Source: a bacterium (lineage in GTDB: Bacteria; Armatimonadota; JACIXR01). Taken from it: 64,000 bases of DNA. How positions within the stretch are numbered: the first letter of the stretch is position 1; each line of letters opens with the position of its first letter. Made by a program: the position numbers and the translations under genes. Below, piece after piece: positions 18,973-26,635 of the stretch. The notes below the pieces were generated by a model. That model did no database searches. It worked only from the letters and a program-made list of their open reading frames with translations, and was not told the origin of the DNA. Where the stretch lies: positions 1 to 64,000 of the forward strand of contig JACIXR010000004.1 of NCBI GenBank assembly GCA_014360495.1, in the 5' to 3' direction.

Positions 18973-20400
18973 TTATTTAATGTTGTGAGCCCTTTTAAGA
19001 ACCTCTCTATGAACTATATGCTGGGGCTCCAAAATCGCTATGCGATAAGCGGTTTTATCTATTGTGATTGCCTTATTTTTAGCCATCGCTCCTATGAATA
19101 AGAAACGATTATTTCCGAGCGAATGAAGGGGAATCGCATACTCCAAACACTTCCCTGATACAGTCGGCTTGAATTCCTTTGTCAACATAAATCTCTTCTC
19201 GTTTGCTTCTTCTATTCCTCCATACATTGAAATGTAATATCTTACTTTTATGCTTATATTTTTTGCCGTTTTAAGCATCAAGTAAAGGTTATCAGAATCA
19301 CGACAAGCATAAATGTAGGTTATATCGGCTTCAGGTTCTAATATTTTCCATAAGATATCCTTCTGGGGGTCTATTATGAATGGAGGTATTCCCGTCCAAT
19401 CCTCCGCCTTTCCATCCACTTTAATCCTTCCATTATTTACTAAATGTATTGGCAGAGCGTTCTTCTCATCCGCGAAAAGCTCGTTTGAACGGGCAAATGC
19501 AAACATAAACTTCCTCATTCTCGGCACAAGTTGGGTCTTGTATGTATTTATTGCCTCATACTTTAGTCGCACGATATCCTGCGGAAGTGAAAAGCTCCTC
19601 CAATGAAATCCCAAGCCCAAAAGGGTGGAGGGTGGTTTTATCGTTTCCTCCATTTTCAAACCTCTGGGGTAGGGGAAACGACCCCTGTGGACCACGTAGG
19701 TGTAGGTTTGGGGTGAGAAGTTATGTTTTTCTCTTATCTCCAGGAGGGCTATATTTACGAAGGAATTAACTGCCCAGTGCGTTGGGTGGGCATCCTCCGC
19801 TGAGGGAATGAAGATATGAGTGGGTTTGTAATCAAGGATTATTTTCTCCAAATCCTCAAGAAGGGAGCGTCCGCAATAGGGTGCGTTTTTATGATAGATG
19901 TTATTGAAGGGAGAAAAACGGGTGTGGAGGAGTGTATGCGTGTAGAGCTGATTATACTCCCAGTATTTTTCCCAAAGAAGGCATAAATCTGTATCGGGAT
20001 AACCCAAGAAAATAACATCCTCTCTGGGCACACCGAGAAATTCCATTGCGGACAGAGTTTCCTTCTGTCTTTTCTCTCCGAATTTTATATAGTAGGAGGG
20101 TGGAAGTAAGACTTTCTTATAATGGATATGGGCAGCGTAGGAAAAGGACTCGCCGTTCGTCACGACTACCACTTTAACCGGAATACCTTTTCTCCTTGCA
20201 AGCGCGATGAGACCGCCACAAGCAAGCGTTTCATCGTCAGGATGGGGAGCGATGACCATTATCTTCTTCATCTCCGATAAAGGTGGCATTGGCAGGAGGG
20301 GGTAAAGCTGGTTTCCAATCCCAGAAGGATTGTGTCGGAATACGAGAAGAAAGAATAGGGGGAAAACGAAGAGGATTGTTCTCGCTATATGTCTAATCAT
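18973..20400 (-). CDS. PIG-L/LmbE-family deacetylase with C-terminal CBM9-like domain
   Basis: 475 residues. A hydrophobic N-terminal segment (8-22) suggests export or membrane anchoring. The PIG-L domain (about 45-270) has the zinc motif APHPDDETLACGG (His53, Asp56) and a later PSAEDAHPTHW with the third histidine. Such enzymes remove N-acetyl groups from GlcNAc-linked substrates. Residues ~325-470 (IKVDGKAEDWTGIPP, then ADITYIYACRDSDNLYLM) look like the CBM9-type domain found on secreted glycan enzymes. The fusion implies a glycan substrate outside the cytoplasm. It overlaps the upstream methyltransferase gene by 8 bases, so translation is probably coupled. Confidence 0.88.
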   Translation of the reverse strand: MIRHIARTILFVFPLFFLLVFRHNPSGIGNQLYPLLPMPPLSEMKKIMVIAPHPDDETLACGGLIALARRKGIPVKVVVVTNGESFSYAAHIHYKKVLLPPSYYIKFGEKRQKETLSAMEFLGVPREDVIFLGYPDTDLCLLWEKYWEYNQLYTHTLLHTRFSPFNNIYHKNAPYCGRSLLEDLEKIILDYKPTHIFIPSAEDAHPTHWAVNSFVNIALLEIREKHNFSPQTYTYVVHRGRFPYPRGLKMEETIKPPSTLLGLGFHWRSFSLPQDIVRLKYEAINTYKTQLVPRMRKFMFAFARSNELFADEKNALPIHLVNNGRIKVDGKAEDWTGIPPFIIDPQKDILWKILEPEADITYIYACRDSDNLYLMLKTAKNISIKVRYYISMYGGIEEANEKRFMLTKEFKPTVSGKCLEYAIPLHSLGNNRFLFIGAMAKNKAITIDKTAYRIAILEPQHIVHREVLKRAHNIK

Positions 20401-21034
20401 AGCAGGTTAATATAGCCAGGATATTTCTGTTCTCCTGAATTTTTTCTGCCATAAAGCCTGCTTTCTTCGCCAGTTCCTCTATCTCTTCCTTCCTAAAGGC
20501 ATGATAATAACGGGGGGCTTTCTCCTTTCCGAAAGGAATTATTATATCCCCGCTCTCGTCTATCTTTTCCCTATGTTTTTCCTCTTTCCAAAGATTCCAA
20601 ACTGTGAGCATAACCTTGCCTCTTTTATTCAGCAATTTCTTCGCTTTTTTAAGAAAATTTAAGCGAGTTCTTATCGTGGGAAAGTGATGGAGGACGGCTA
20701 TTGCGAAAATAAAATCGTAATCATTTCCTAATCGTTTATAGGGTAAAGTCAAGAAATCGCCCACTATAAATCTTCTTTCAGGATATTTTCTTCTTGCTTC
20801 TTCAATCAAACCCTTACACAAATCAACTCCTAAATATCGGATATTTCGAGGCAAAACGGATAGAAGACGCCCGTTTCCACAGCCTATATCCAGCACTTTT
20901 GCTCCCTCAAATACTTCCTTCCCCAACTCCTCCATTTCCTCCCAGGGCTTTGACCTCGTCTGGGAGAACTCTTTCGCGACGCTTTCATAAGTCTTTTTCA
21001 ATTGCTCTTTCACTTCTTTATAAGTCAGCTTCAT
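20393..21034 (-). CDS. Trm9/ALKBH8-like tRNA methyltransferase (class I SAM)
   Basis: 213 residues. The N terminus VAKEFSQTRSKPW (residues 19-31) is the hallmark of the Trm9 family, whose yeast member has FSQTRYKPW in the same place. Then come the SAM site VLDIGCGNG (47-55), GVDLCKGLIEEAR, FAIAVLHHFPT with the family's double His, DIIIPF and the late RYYHAFRKEEIEEL, which parallels Trm9's RYYH block. Trm9 methylates the carboxymethyl group on wobble uridine (cm5U to mcm5U), the step after Elp3. Here elp3 is the divergent neighbour, 91 bases away. Yeast Trm9 works with Trm112; no Trm112-like gene is seen in the window. Start: ATG without a clear ribosome binding site. Function is inferred, not proven; a generic small-molecule methylase remains possible. 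Confidence 0.78.
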   Translation of the reverse strand: MKLTYKEVKEQLKKTYESVAKEFSQTRSKPWEEMEELGKEVFEGAKVLDIGCGNGRLLSVLPRNIRYLGVDLCKGLIEEARRKYPERRFIVGDFLTLPYKRLGNDYDFIFAIAVLHHFPTIRTRLNFLKKAKKLLNKRGKVMLTVWNLWKEEKHREKIDESGDIIIPFGKEKAPRYYHAFRKEEIEELAKKAGFMAEKIQENRNILAILTCYD

Positions 21035-21091
21035 TTTTAAATTATTATTTACATTTTAACCTCGCTCGTCAAAGCGAATCCCTCTAATTTG

Positions 21092-21120
21092 TTGACAATT
21101 GTAATTTAAGTTAAAATATT
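21092..21120 (+). promoter_or_regulatory. Putative leaderless promoter of elp3
   Basis: TTGACA (21092-21097), 17-base spacer, AATATT (21115-21120), 5 bases before the GTG at 21126; TAAAAT at 21112-21117 is an alternative -10 with a short spacer. No ribosome binding site is present. Confidence 0.5.
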
Positions 21121-21125
21121 TTATT

Positions 21126-22685
21126 GTGAAGACCGAGATAAAAGAAAAATTTGAGGAGATATTTGAAGAGGTATTCGCCTCAGCCGATAATTTAGCTCTT
21201 TTCCATCAGCTTTTGAAGGATAAAATCGGCAAGCATAAGCTCCCATTTCCTTCAAAGGTTGACCTCCTCGCTGTTTATCGCAAGCTTGTTGAGGATGGGA
21301 GAATAGAGAGAAAGGAGTTTTTGGAAAGCTATCTCCTCAAGAAGGAGATGCGAACTTTATCTGGCGTCGCTCCCGTCGCTGTTTTCACCAAGCCATATCC
21401 TTGCCCAGGCACTTGCATATATTGCCCCTCGGAAAAGGGAATTCCTAAGAGCTACATTCACAATGAGCCGGCTGTCATGAGGGCAGAGGAGAACAGATAT
21501 GACCCTTATAAGCAGGTTTCAGCGAGATTGCGGCATTATAGGGAGATGGGGCATCCCACAAGCAAGGTAGATTTGATTGTTATGGGAGGCACATTCTCCT
21601 ATCTTCCAGGGAGATATCAAACTTGGTTCATAAAGCGATGTTTTGATGCCCTCAATGGGGTTGATGCAAGGAATTTAGTTGAAGCGCAAAGGATAAACGA
21701 GAAGGCGGAGAATAGATGCGTTGGATTAACCGTAGAAACTCGTCCGGATTTGATAAACAAGGAGGAATTAAAGAGATTCAGAAGGCTGGGTGTAACCAGG
21801 GTGGAGTTGGGGGTGCAGTCTCTTTACGACGATGTTTTGTTAAAAAATAAGAGAGGGCATACGACGAGTGAGGTTAGGGAAGCGACTAAGCTTCTGCGAG
21901 ATGCTGGTTTCAAGATAACCTATCATATGATGCTGAACCTTTTGGGAAGCGATAAGGAAAGGGATATAAGGCAATTTGAGATTCTCTTTAACGACCCCGC
22001 TTACCGTCCAGATTACCTCAAGATATACCCCTGTGTTTTAACGCCTTACGCTGAGCTTCGGGAATACTGGGAGAGGGGTGAGTGGATTCCCTATACTGAT
22101 GAGGAGCTCTTGGATACATTGGCGAAGATTAAAGCAATGATTCCCATATATGTTCGGATAATAAGGGTTATAAGGGATATCCCAGCCGACCAGATAATAG
22201 CGGGAAGCAAGATGTCAAATATGCGGCAGGTCTTACAGAAGAAGATTAAGTGTAAATGTATCAGATGTCGTCAGGCTACCTCAGCTCCAATGGATTGGAA
22301 TGATGTTCGGCTTTTTCGCTTGGACTACGAAGCTTCCGGGGGAAAGGAGATTTTCCTTTCCTTTGAATCAATTGATAGGGAGATTCTCTATGCCTTCCTG
22401 CGTTTGAGGAAGGTAGGGGAAGGTTTGGTGAGGGAGTGGACTGGTTCAGACGTGGTCATAAGGGAAGTCCATACATACGGACCCATGGTTCCCTTACATA
22501 AAAGGGATGTCTTGGCGGTTCAGCATTTCGGATTGGGTAGGCGGCTTTTGGAAGAGGCTGAAAGGATAGCGAAAGAGGAGTTAGGGGCGAGAAGGATAGC
22601 GGTAATAGCGGGAATTGGGGCAAGGGAATATTTTGAGAAGTTCGGCTACAAGCTCATCAAAACTTATATGGTGAAGGAATTATAA
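21126..22685 (+). CDS. elp3: Elp3-family tRNA uridine(34) acetyltransferase/radical SAM protein
   Basis: 519 residues with the full Elp3 layout. Residues ~75-330 are the radical SAM domain: RTLSGVAPVAVFTKPYPC, with Fe-S cysteines C93, C97 and C100, then LIVMGGTFSYLP and VGLTVETRPD. Residues ~370-519 are the GNAT acetyltransferase domain (VREVHTYG-type strand, FGLGRRLLEEAERIA, and a Tyr-rich end EYFEKFGYKLIKTYM). Elp3 puts a carboxymethyl precursor on C5 of wobble uridine in tRNA from acetyl-CoA. Some bacteria and all archaea use it alone, without the other Elongator subunits; none is found here. The start is a GTG with no ribosome binding site. The divergent neighbour is Trm9-like. Confidence 0.95.
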   Translation: MKTEIKEKFEEIFEEVFASADNLALFHQLLKDKIGKHKLPFPSKVDLLAVYRKLVEDGRIERKEFLESYLLKKEMRTLSGVAPVAVFTKPYPCPGTCIYCPSEKGIPKSYIHNEPAVMRAEENRYDPYKQVSARLRHYREMGHPTSKVDLIVMGGTFSYLPGRYQTWFIKRCFDALNGVDARNLVEAQRINEKAENRCVGLTVETRPDLINKEELKRFRRLGVTRVELGVQSLYDDVLLKNKRGHTTSEVREATKLLRDAGFKITYHMMLNLLGSDKERDIRQFEILFNDPAYRPDYLKIYPCVLTPYAELREYWERGEWIPYTDEELLDTLAKIKAMIPIYVRIIRVIRDIPADQIIAGSKMSNMRQVLQKKIKCKCIRCRQATSAPMDWNDVRLFRLDYEASGGKEIFLSFESIDREILYAFLRLRKVGEGLVREWTGSDVVIREVHTYGPMVPLHKRDVLAVQHFGLGRRLLEEAERIAKEELGARRIAVIAGIGAREYFEKFGYKLIKTYMVKEL

Positions 22686-22718
22686 ATTTGGGGGCAGGGC
22701 AAACCCTGCCCCCAAATT
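22685..22718. terminator. Hairpin terminator between elp3 and the convergent sugar-binding gene
   Basis: A perfect stem (GGGGGCAGGG core with AT-rich base, 22685-22699 with 22704-22718) around a CAAA loop. The AAATT/AATTT base gives T-rich sequence on both strands, so it can act for both convergent genes. Confidence 0.8.
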
Positions 22719-22724
22719 ATATTA

Positions 22725-23723
22725 TCACCACTTCACGGGTATTCCCAGTTCCTGCAAGCGAGAGCGATATTCGTCTATATTATCCTTCGTAACCACATCT
22801 ACTCCCGTGTCTACCTTTCCATCCTTGGGGAGAAGCATTAGCGCCTTTTCCTTGCCGATTTTAGCAATGTTGTAGAGAAGAACGACACTTAAATAGCCCA
22901 TCATATAGGGTCTCTGACCTATAGTTGCGGTGATAACGCCCTTCTTGATGTATTCCATATGTTCAGGTGTTGTATCAAAGCAGACGATTTTTACCTTGCC
23001 AGCTTTATTCGCCCTTTCCACAGCCAAAGCGGCAGCTGGACCATCAAATGCGTAGACGCCATAAAATCCCGCGAGGTCAGGATGGGCAGAAAGGGCTGCT
23101 TCAGCGCTGCTGATTGCCTTTGATTGGTCCTCGTAATCGCAAATCGTGTCTATCACCTTTATTCCCGGATATTTCGCAATTGCGTCCTTAAATCCTTTCA
23201 TCCTTTCAAGGGAATTGAGGGCAGTTAAAGAGCCCGTTAGGATAACGACCTTCCCTTTTCCATTCAGTGCCTTAGCCATCGTTTCTCCCGCTATTCTACC
23301 TGCTTCGTAGTTTCCCGTTCCAATATAGGCGAGCCTCCCTGACTTGGGAGCATCGGTATCAATAGCCACGCAGGGAATCCCCATATCAAGCGCCTTCTTA
23401 ACCGTGTCGCTTACGGCGTCTGGGTCAGACGCGGCGAACGATATGCCATCCACCTTCATAGAGATATAGCTTTCCAGCTGGGATATCTGCGCCCTTACAT
23501 CTTCCTTTGGAGGAACATAAAAATAGACATTCACGCCGAGGTCCCTTCCCGCTGCCTCGGCTCCCAGCTTCACTTCATCCCAGTAAGGATGTATTGACTT
23601 GCCGAGCACAGCGAACTGAAGAGCTTTGCCTGGTTTAACGCCGGTCTCCGTCTTTTTAACTCTCTCGCCACAACCTGCGAGAAGAAGCAGGATAAGCGGA
23701 ACAACGAGAAAAGCTTTTCTCAT
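22725..23723 (-). CDS. Sugar ABC transporter substrate-binding lipoprotein (RbsB-like)
   Basis: 332 residues. A lipoprotein signal ends in the lipobox LLAGC (Cys near 18). The mature part is a type 1 periplasmic binding fold: FAVLGKSIHPYWDEVKLGAEAAG, then ISFAASDPDAVSDTVKKA, GIPCVAIDTDAP, YIGTGNYEAGRIAGETM, and IGQRPYMMGYLSV. Such proteins bind pentoses, hexoses or autoinducer-type sugars and feed an ABC importer. No permease or ATPase gene lies nearby, so it is an orphan that must use a transporter encoded elsewhere. AAAGGAGG precedes the ATG. Confidence 0.9.
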   Translation of the reverse strand: MRKAFLVVPLILLLLAGCGERVKKTETGVKPGKALQFAVLGKSIHPYWDEVKLGAEAAGRDLGVNVYFYVPPKEDVRAQISQLESYISMKVDGISFAASDPDAVSDTVKKALDMGIPCVAIDTDAPKSGRLAYIGTGNYEAGRIAGETMAKALNGKGKVVILTGSLTALNSLERMKGFKDAIAKYPGIKVIDTICDYEDQSKAISSAEAALSAHPDLAGFYGVYAFDGPAAALAVERANKAGKVKIVCFDTTPEHMEYIKKGVITATIGQRPYMMGYLSVVLLYNIAKIGKEKALMLLPKDGKVDTGVDVVTKDNIDEYRSRLQELGIPVKW

Positions 23724-23777
23724 ATGCCTCTACCTCCTTTCTTATTTTATACAACTAATTTCAAGGGTTTGCAATCT

Positions 23778-26624
23778 CTATCTCAAGATAAACATCCTTA
23801 TCGCTTGCACCATCTCTCCTTCGGAATAAGCCACAACCCTAGCAATGTAAACTCCCGCTGGGACATCGCTGCCTTTTTCATCCTTTCCGTCCCAATAAAT
23901 GCTGTTTATTCCCGCCTGTCTCGTTGCTCTGATGATTCTTCTTCTCTCTCCCGTTGCTGTTTCAATTCTCAGCTCTATTTCAGCATCTTTTGAGAGCGTG
24001 AAGGCAAACTCCATCCCCTTTCTCGTTGGGTTTGCCACGAGGTCGGATATCAATAAAGGATTTTTCTTTTCCATTTTCAAAGAGAAAAGACGGGGAGTTC
24101 CGTCTCCTGTGAATACGTAATTGGAAGAATGGAGAAGGGAAATCTTCTTGCCAGTTGTTAGGTCTGTTAAAGTTAGGGAATAGCCTCTTGGGAAGCGAGA
24201 TAAATCCCGCCATAGGAGAATGCATTCTCCCTCTCCCCTTATTTGCAGAAGCCATTCCGAATGAGGAGAGAGTTGCTTTATATCCCAAGCCAGCGCAAGG
24301 TTGCGTGATTTATCAAGGAAGCAAGCTTTGGGTTTCTCTTGAATTCCGGGAGGGAATTCAAGGCTAAGGGAGGGTGTTGGATTATCAGCTTGTCCGAAAA
24401 GTAGGGAGTAGTTTTTGCCCCCGATGTTGATTTCTATTTTTGCCTGCCATCCGTTGAAAGATGTTGATGCAGGAGCTCTCGTAGCGATTTTGGGTTTGTT
24501 CGGTCCCGGTATAATTAATGTGCAGTCTTTATAACATCTTATCCAGTAAGCTTCCCACGGCTTAAGGGTGTCCTTCTCGGGGTCCAAAAATTCATATTCT
24601 CCTTTTTGGTCGTTGAAACGCCAAAGGGTTTTAGCTATATATCCCTTTTTACTCGCTGTATCCAAGCTTACAGGATTTGTTTCCTCTTGGATTCTCACCA
24701 ATATCTGGGAAAGGGGGCATTCACCTTCTGGGAAGGGATATCCAATCTGATTCCATCCAGATGAAATCCCAATGCTGAATTCTCCATCTAATGGTTGAGA
24801 ATAGCCCTCAAGTTGAATGTTCTTATCCTCAAACAAGCGGATGAAATAACCTTTCCCAAGGGTGAGAGCTATATTGGGATAAAACAACCATTTATTTGCC
24901 TCTTCCTTTGTTGGTTCCCAGTGGGCGAGGGCAAGTCTTTCCGGCGGAATGTCAAGGGCAACAGCGGGGTCGTGGGAGGTAGGGTCGAGGGGGACGCTTA
25001 TCATATGGATTCCCTTGGCTAAGTGGACGCTCGCGGTTTGTTTTTCCCTCGGGGGTTGAATAATTATCGCATAGGGACCGTAATAGCAGTTTATCTTTCT
25101 TTCAAGAATTTTGCCCTCTGGGGAAGTATATACAACATCTATTTGCTGAGGTCCTGCTAATAGAGATGGGAATGGGGCGCCGAAGGCGCCCTGAATTATG
25201 GGAACCTCTATGCCGTTTATCGTTAAAGTGCCGCCCAATCCCGTTAGCAAAGCTCCGTAAATGTTATTTGGTTCCGCCTTCGTTCCCACAAAGCCGTAGG
25301 GGAAGGGGATTGAAACGGTAATGCTTCCGATAGGAAACTCTATTGTAACCCTCTGCGGACCGCCTATATTGAAGAATGTGGGTGCGACATAACCGATGCC
25401 ATCCGATATCTGAACTGATTCATATTGAGGTTCAACCGGTAAATCTATGCTGAAATCGTAATTCCAGTATCTGGGATTTACAACCCCGTTCAAGGGTGTT
25501 TCATCGCTACCAGAAGAATAAAAATAAAAAAGCGCGATGTAAAGCCCATATCCCTCAGTGTCTGGGTTTGTTGGTAGTGAGGGTGTATTCCAAACATAGA
25601 GTTTAGGACCAGCTTGAGATATTACCTGCAATACATATTGTTGAGCATACCATTCGGAGAAATCAACACCCTCAACAGTGGGGACAATTTGTTCGCAAAT
25701 CGCCTTCAGTTTACCCAAATCTGAACTCGTCGTGGGGTCGGTTTGGACTCTTTGATAATAAAGAGCGTTGAATTCGGAGAAAAAGGTTTGTTTCTCTATG
25801 TAGACCTTTAGCCAAGCGGAGAGTGCTGCTGAGTGTCGCCAGAGGGTCATCAAGCCTGAGCATTCTGTCAGGCTTTTAGGCCAGAAACTTGGAGCGGAAA
25901 GGGAAGGTTGATTGAGAAGTTCATACCAAGGAAAAAGATAGAAACTGCAATAATATGAAAAAGATTCGCTGGGGAAGAGTTGAGAGAAAATCACCCTTGT
26001 TGCTGCCCAAGCGATTCCTTCTTCCCAGGCATCTACGCCGATTTGATAGGGACCGTGGAAGGCATGGAGCATAAGATGTAGGAGCCTGTAATAGGTCTCT
26101 ATTTCACCTGAGCGTCCCCATTCAATATGGATTGTCGCCGCTGAAGCATCATAGACTCCCGCTAAAATCACTTGATAATCGTTCAAATTTGTATCCTTAA
26201 GGACGGTTACCGTTCCTCCCCAAGCTGGCTCGCCATAGACTTGTTTAATAACGGGATATGCCCTTTGAACGAACGAGTTAAGCAGCTGTTCCTCATCTGA
26301 TGTCCATCCCTGAAATCGGAAAGTGAGTTCTCCTCTTGATCGAGGTGGTAGGATTATCTCCCCATTTTTACGCAGGTAGACTATGCGGTCGAAGGTTGGA
26401 GGTAGGCGGTTTTGAAAAGGCTCGCTTTTTCTAAGCAGTTCCCATACTCTTGCAATATCATAAAATGCGTTTCTTTCTCTATCCAATGCGGATTTTATAG
26501 CCTTTCCAATCGCTATCGGGTCTCTTGTATTATCAACATCAACAATTATGGTTCCGGGAGAAGGAGAGAAGGCATAAAGAGAGGAAAAGAAAAAAATCAA
26601 AAAAATTAAAGCGAACTTTCTCAT
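23778..26624 (-). CDS. Large secreted protein with FlgD-like C-terminal domain and zincin-like N-terminal region
   Basis: About 948 residues with a signal peptide. Around residues 185-215 it has LLHLMLHAFHG and, 12 residues on, EEGIAW: a His-X3-His followed by a Glu, spaced as in gluzincin peptidases, but with Leu where the catalytic Glu of HExxH is expected. The middle consists of several beta-sandwich-like segments. The last ~90 residues (FTLSKDAEIELRIE, WDGKDEKGSDVPAGVYIARV) match the FlgD Ig-like domain used as a C-terminal module in many secreted proteins. Catalytic activity is doubtful. I set the start at the ATG at 26624, since GGAGGAAAA precedes it and the longer frame starts inside this site. 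Directly downstream of the beta-rich surface protein gene. Confidence 0.72.
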   Translation of the reverse strand: MRKFALIFLIFFFSSLYAFSPSPGTIIVDVDNTRDPIAIGKAIKSALDRERNAFYDIARVWELLRKSEPFQNRLPPTFDRIVYLRKNGEIILPPRSRGELTFRFQGWTSDEEQLLNSFVQRAYPVIKQVYGEPAWGGTVTVLKDTNLNDYQVILAGVYDASAATIHIEWGRSGEIETYYRLLHLMLHAFHGPYQIGVDAWEEGIAWAATRVIFSQLFPSESFSYYCSFYLFPWYELLNQPSLSAPSFWPKSLTECSGLMTLWRHSAALSAWLKVYIEKQTFFSEFNALYYQRVQTDPTTSSDLGKLKAICEQIVPTVEGVDFSEWYAQQYVLQVISQAGPKLYVWNTPSLPTNPDTEGYGLYIALFYFYSSGSDETPLNGVVNPRYWNYDFSIDLPVEPQYESVQISDGIGYVAPTFFNIGGPQRVTIEFPIGSITVSIPFPYGFVGTKAEPNNIYGALLTGLGGTLTINGIEVPIIQGAFGAPFPSLLAGPQQIDVVYTSPEGKILERKINCYYGPYAIIIQPPREKQTASVHLAKGIHMISVPLDPTSHDPAVALDIPPERLALAHWEPTKEEANKWLFYPNIALTLGKGYFIRLFEDKNIQLEGYSQPLDGEFSIGISSGWNQIGYPFPEGECPLSQILVRIQEETNPVSLDTASKKGYIAKTLWRFNDQKGEYEFLDPEKDTLKPWEAYWIRCYKDCTLIIPGPNKPKIATRAPASTSFNGWQAKIEINIGGKNYSLLFGQADNPTPSLSLEFPPGIQEKPKACFLDKSRNLALAWDIKQLSPHSEWLLQIRGEGECILLWRDLSRFPRGYSLTLTDLTTGKKISLLHSSNYVFTGDGTPRLFSLKMEKKNPLLISDLVANPTRKGMEFAFTLSKDAEIELRIETATGERRRIIRATRQAGINSIYWDGKDEKGSDVPAGVYIARVVAYSEGEMVQAIRMFILR

Positions 26625-26635
26625 TTTTCCTCCTT

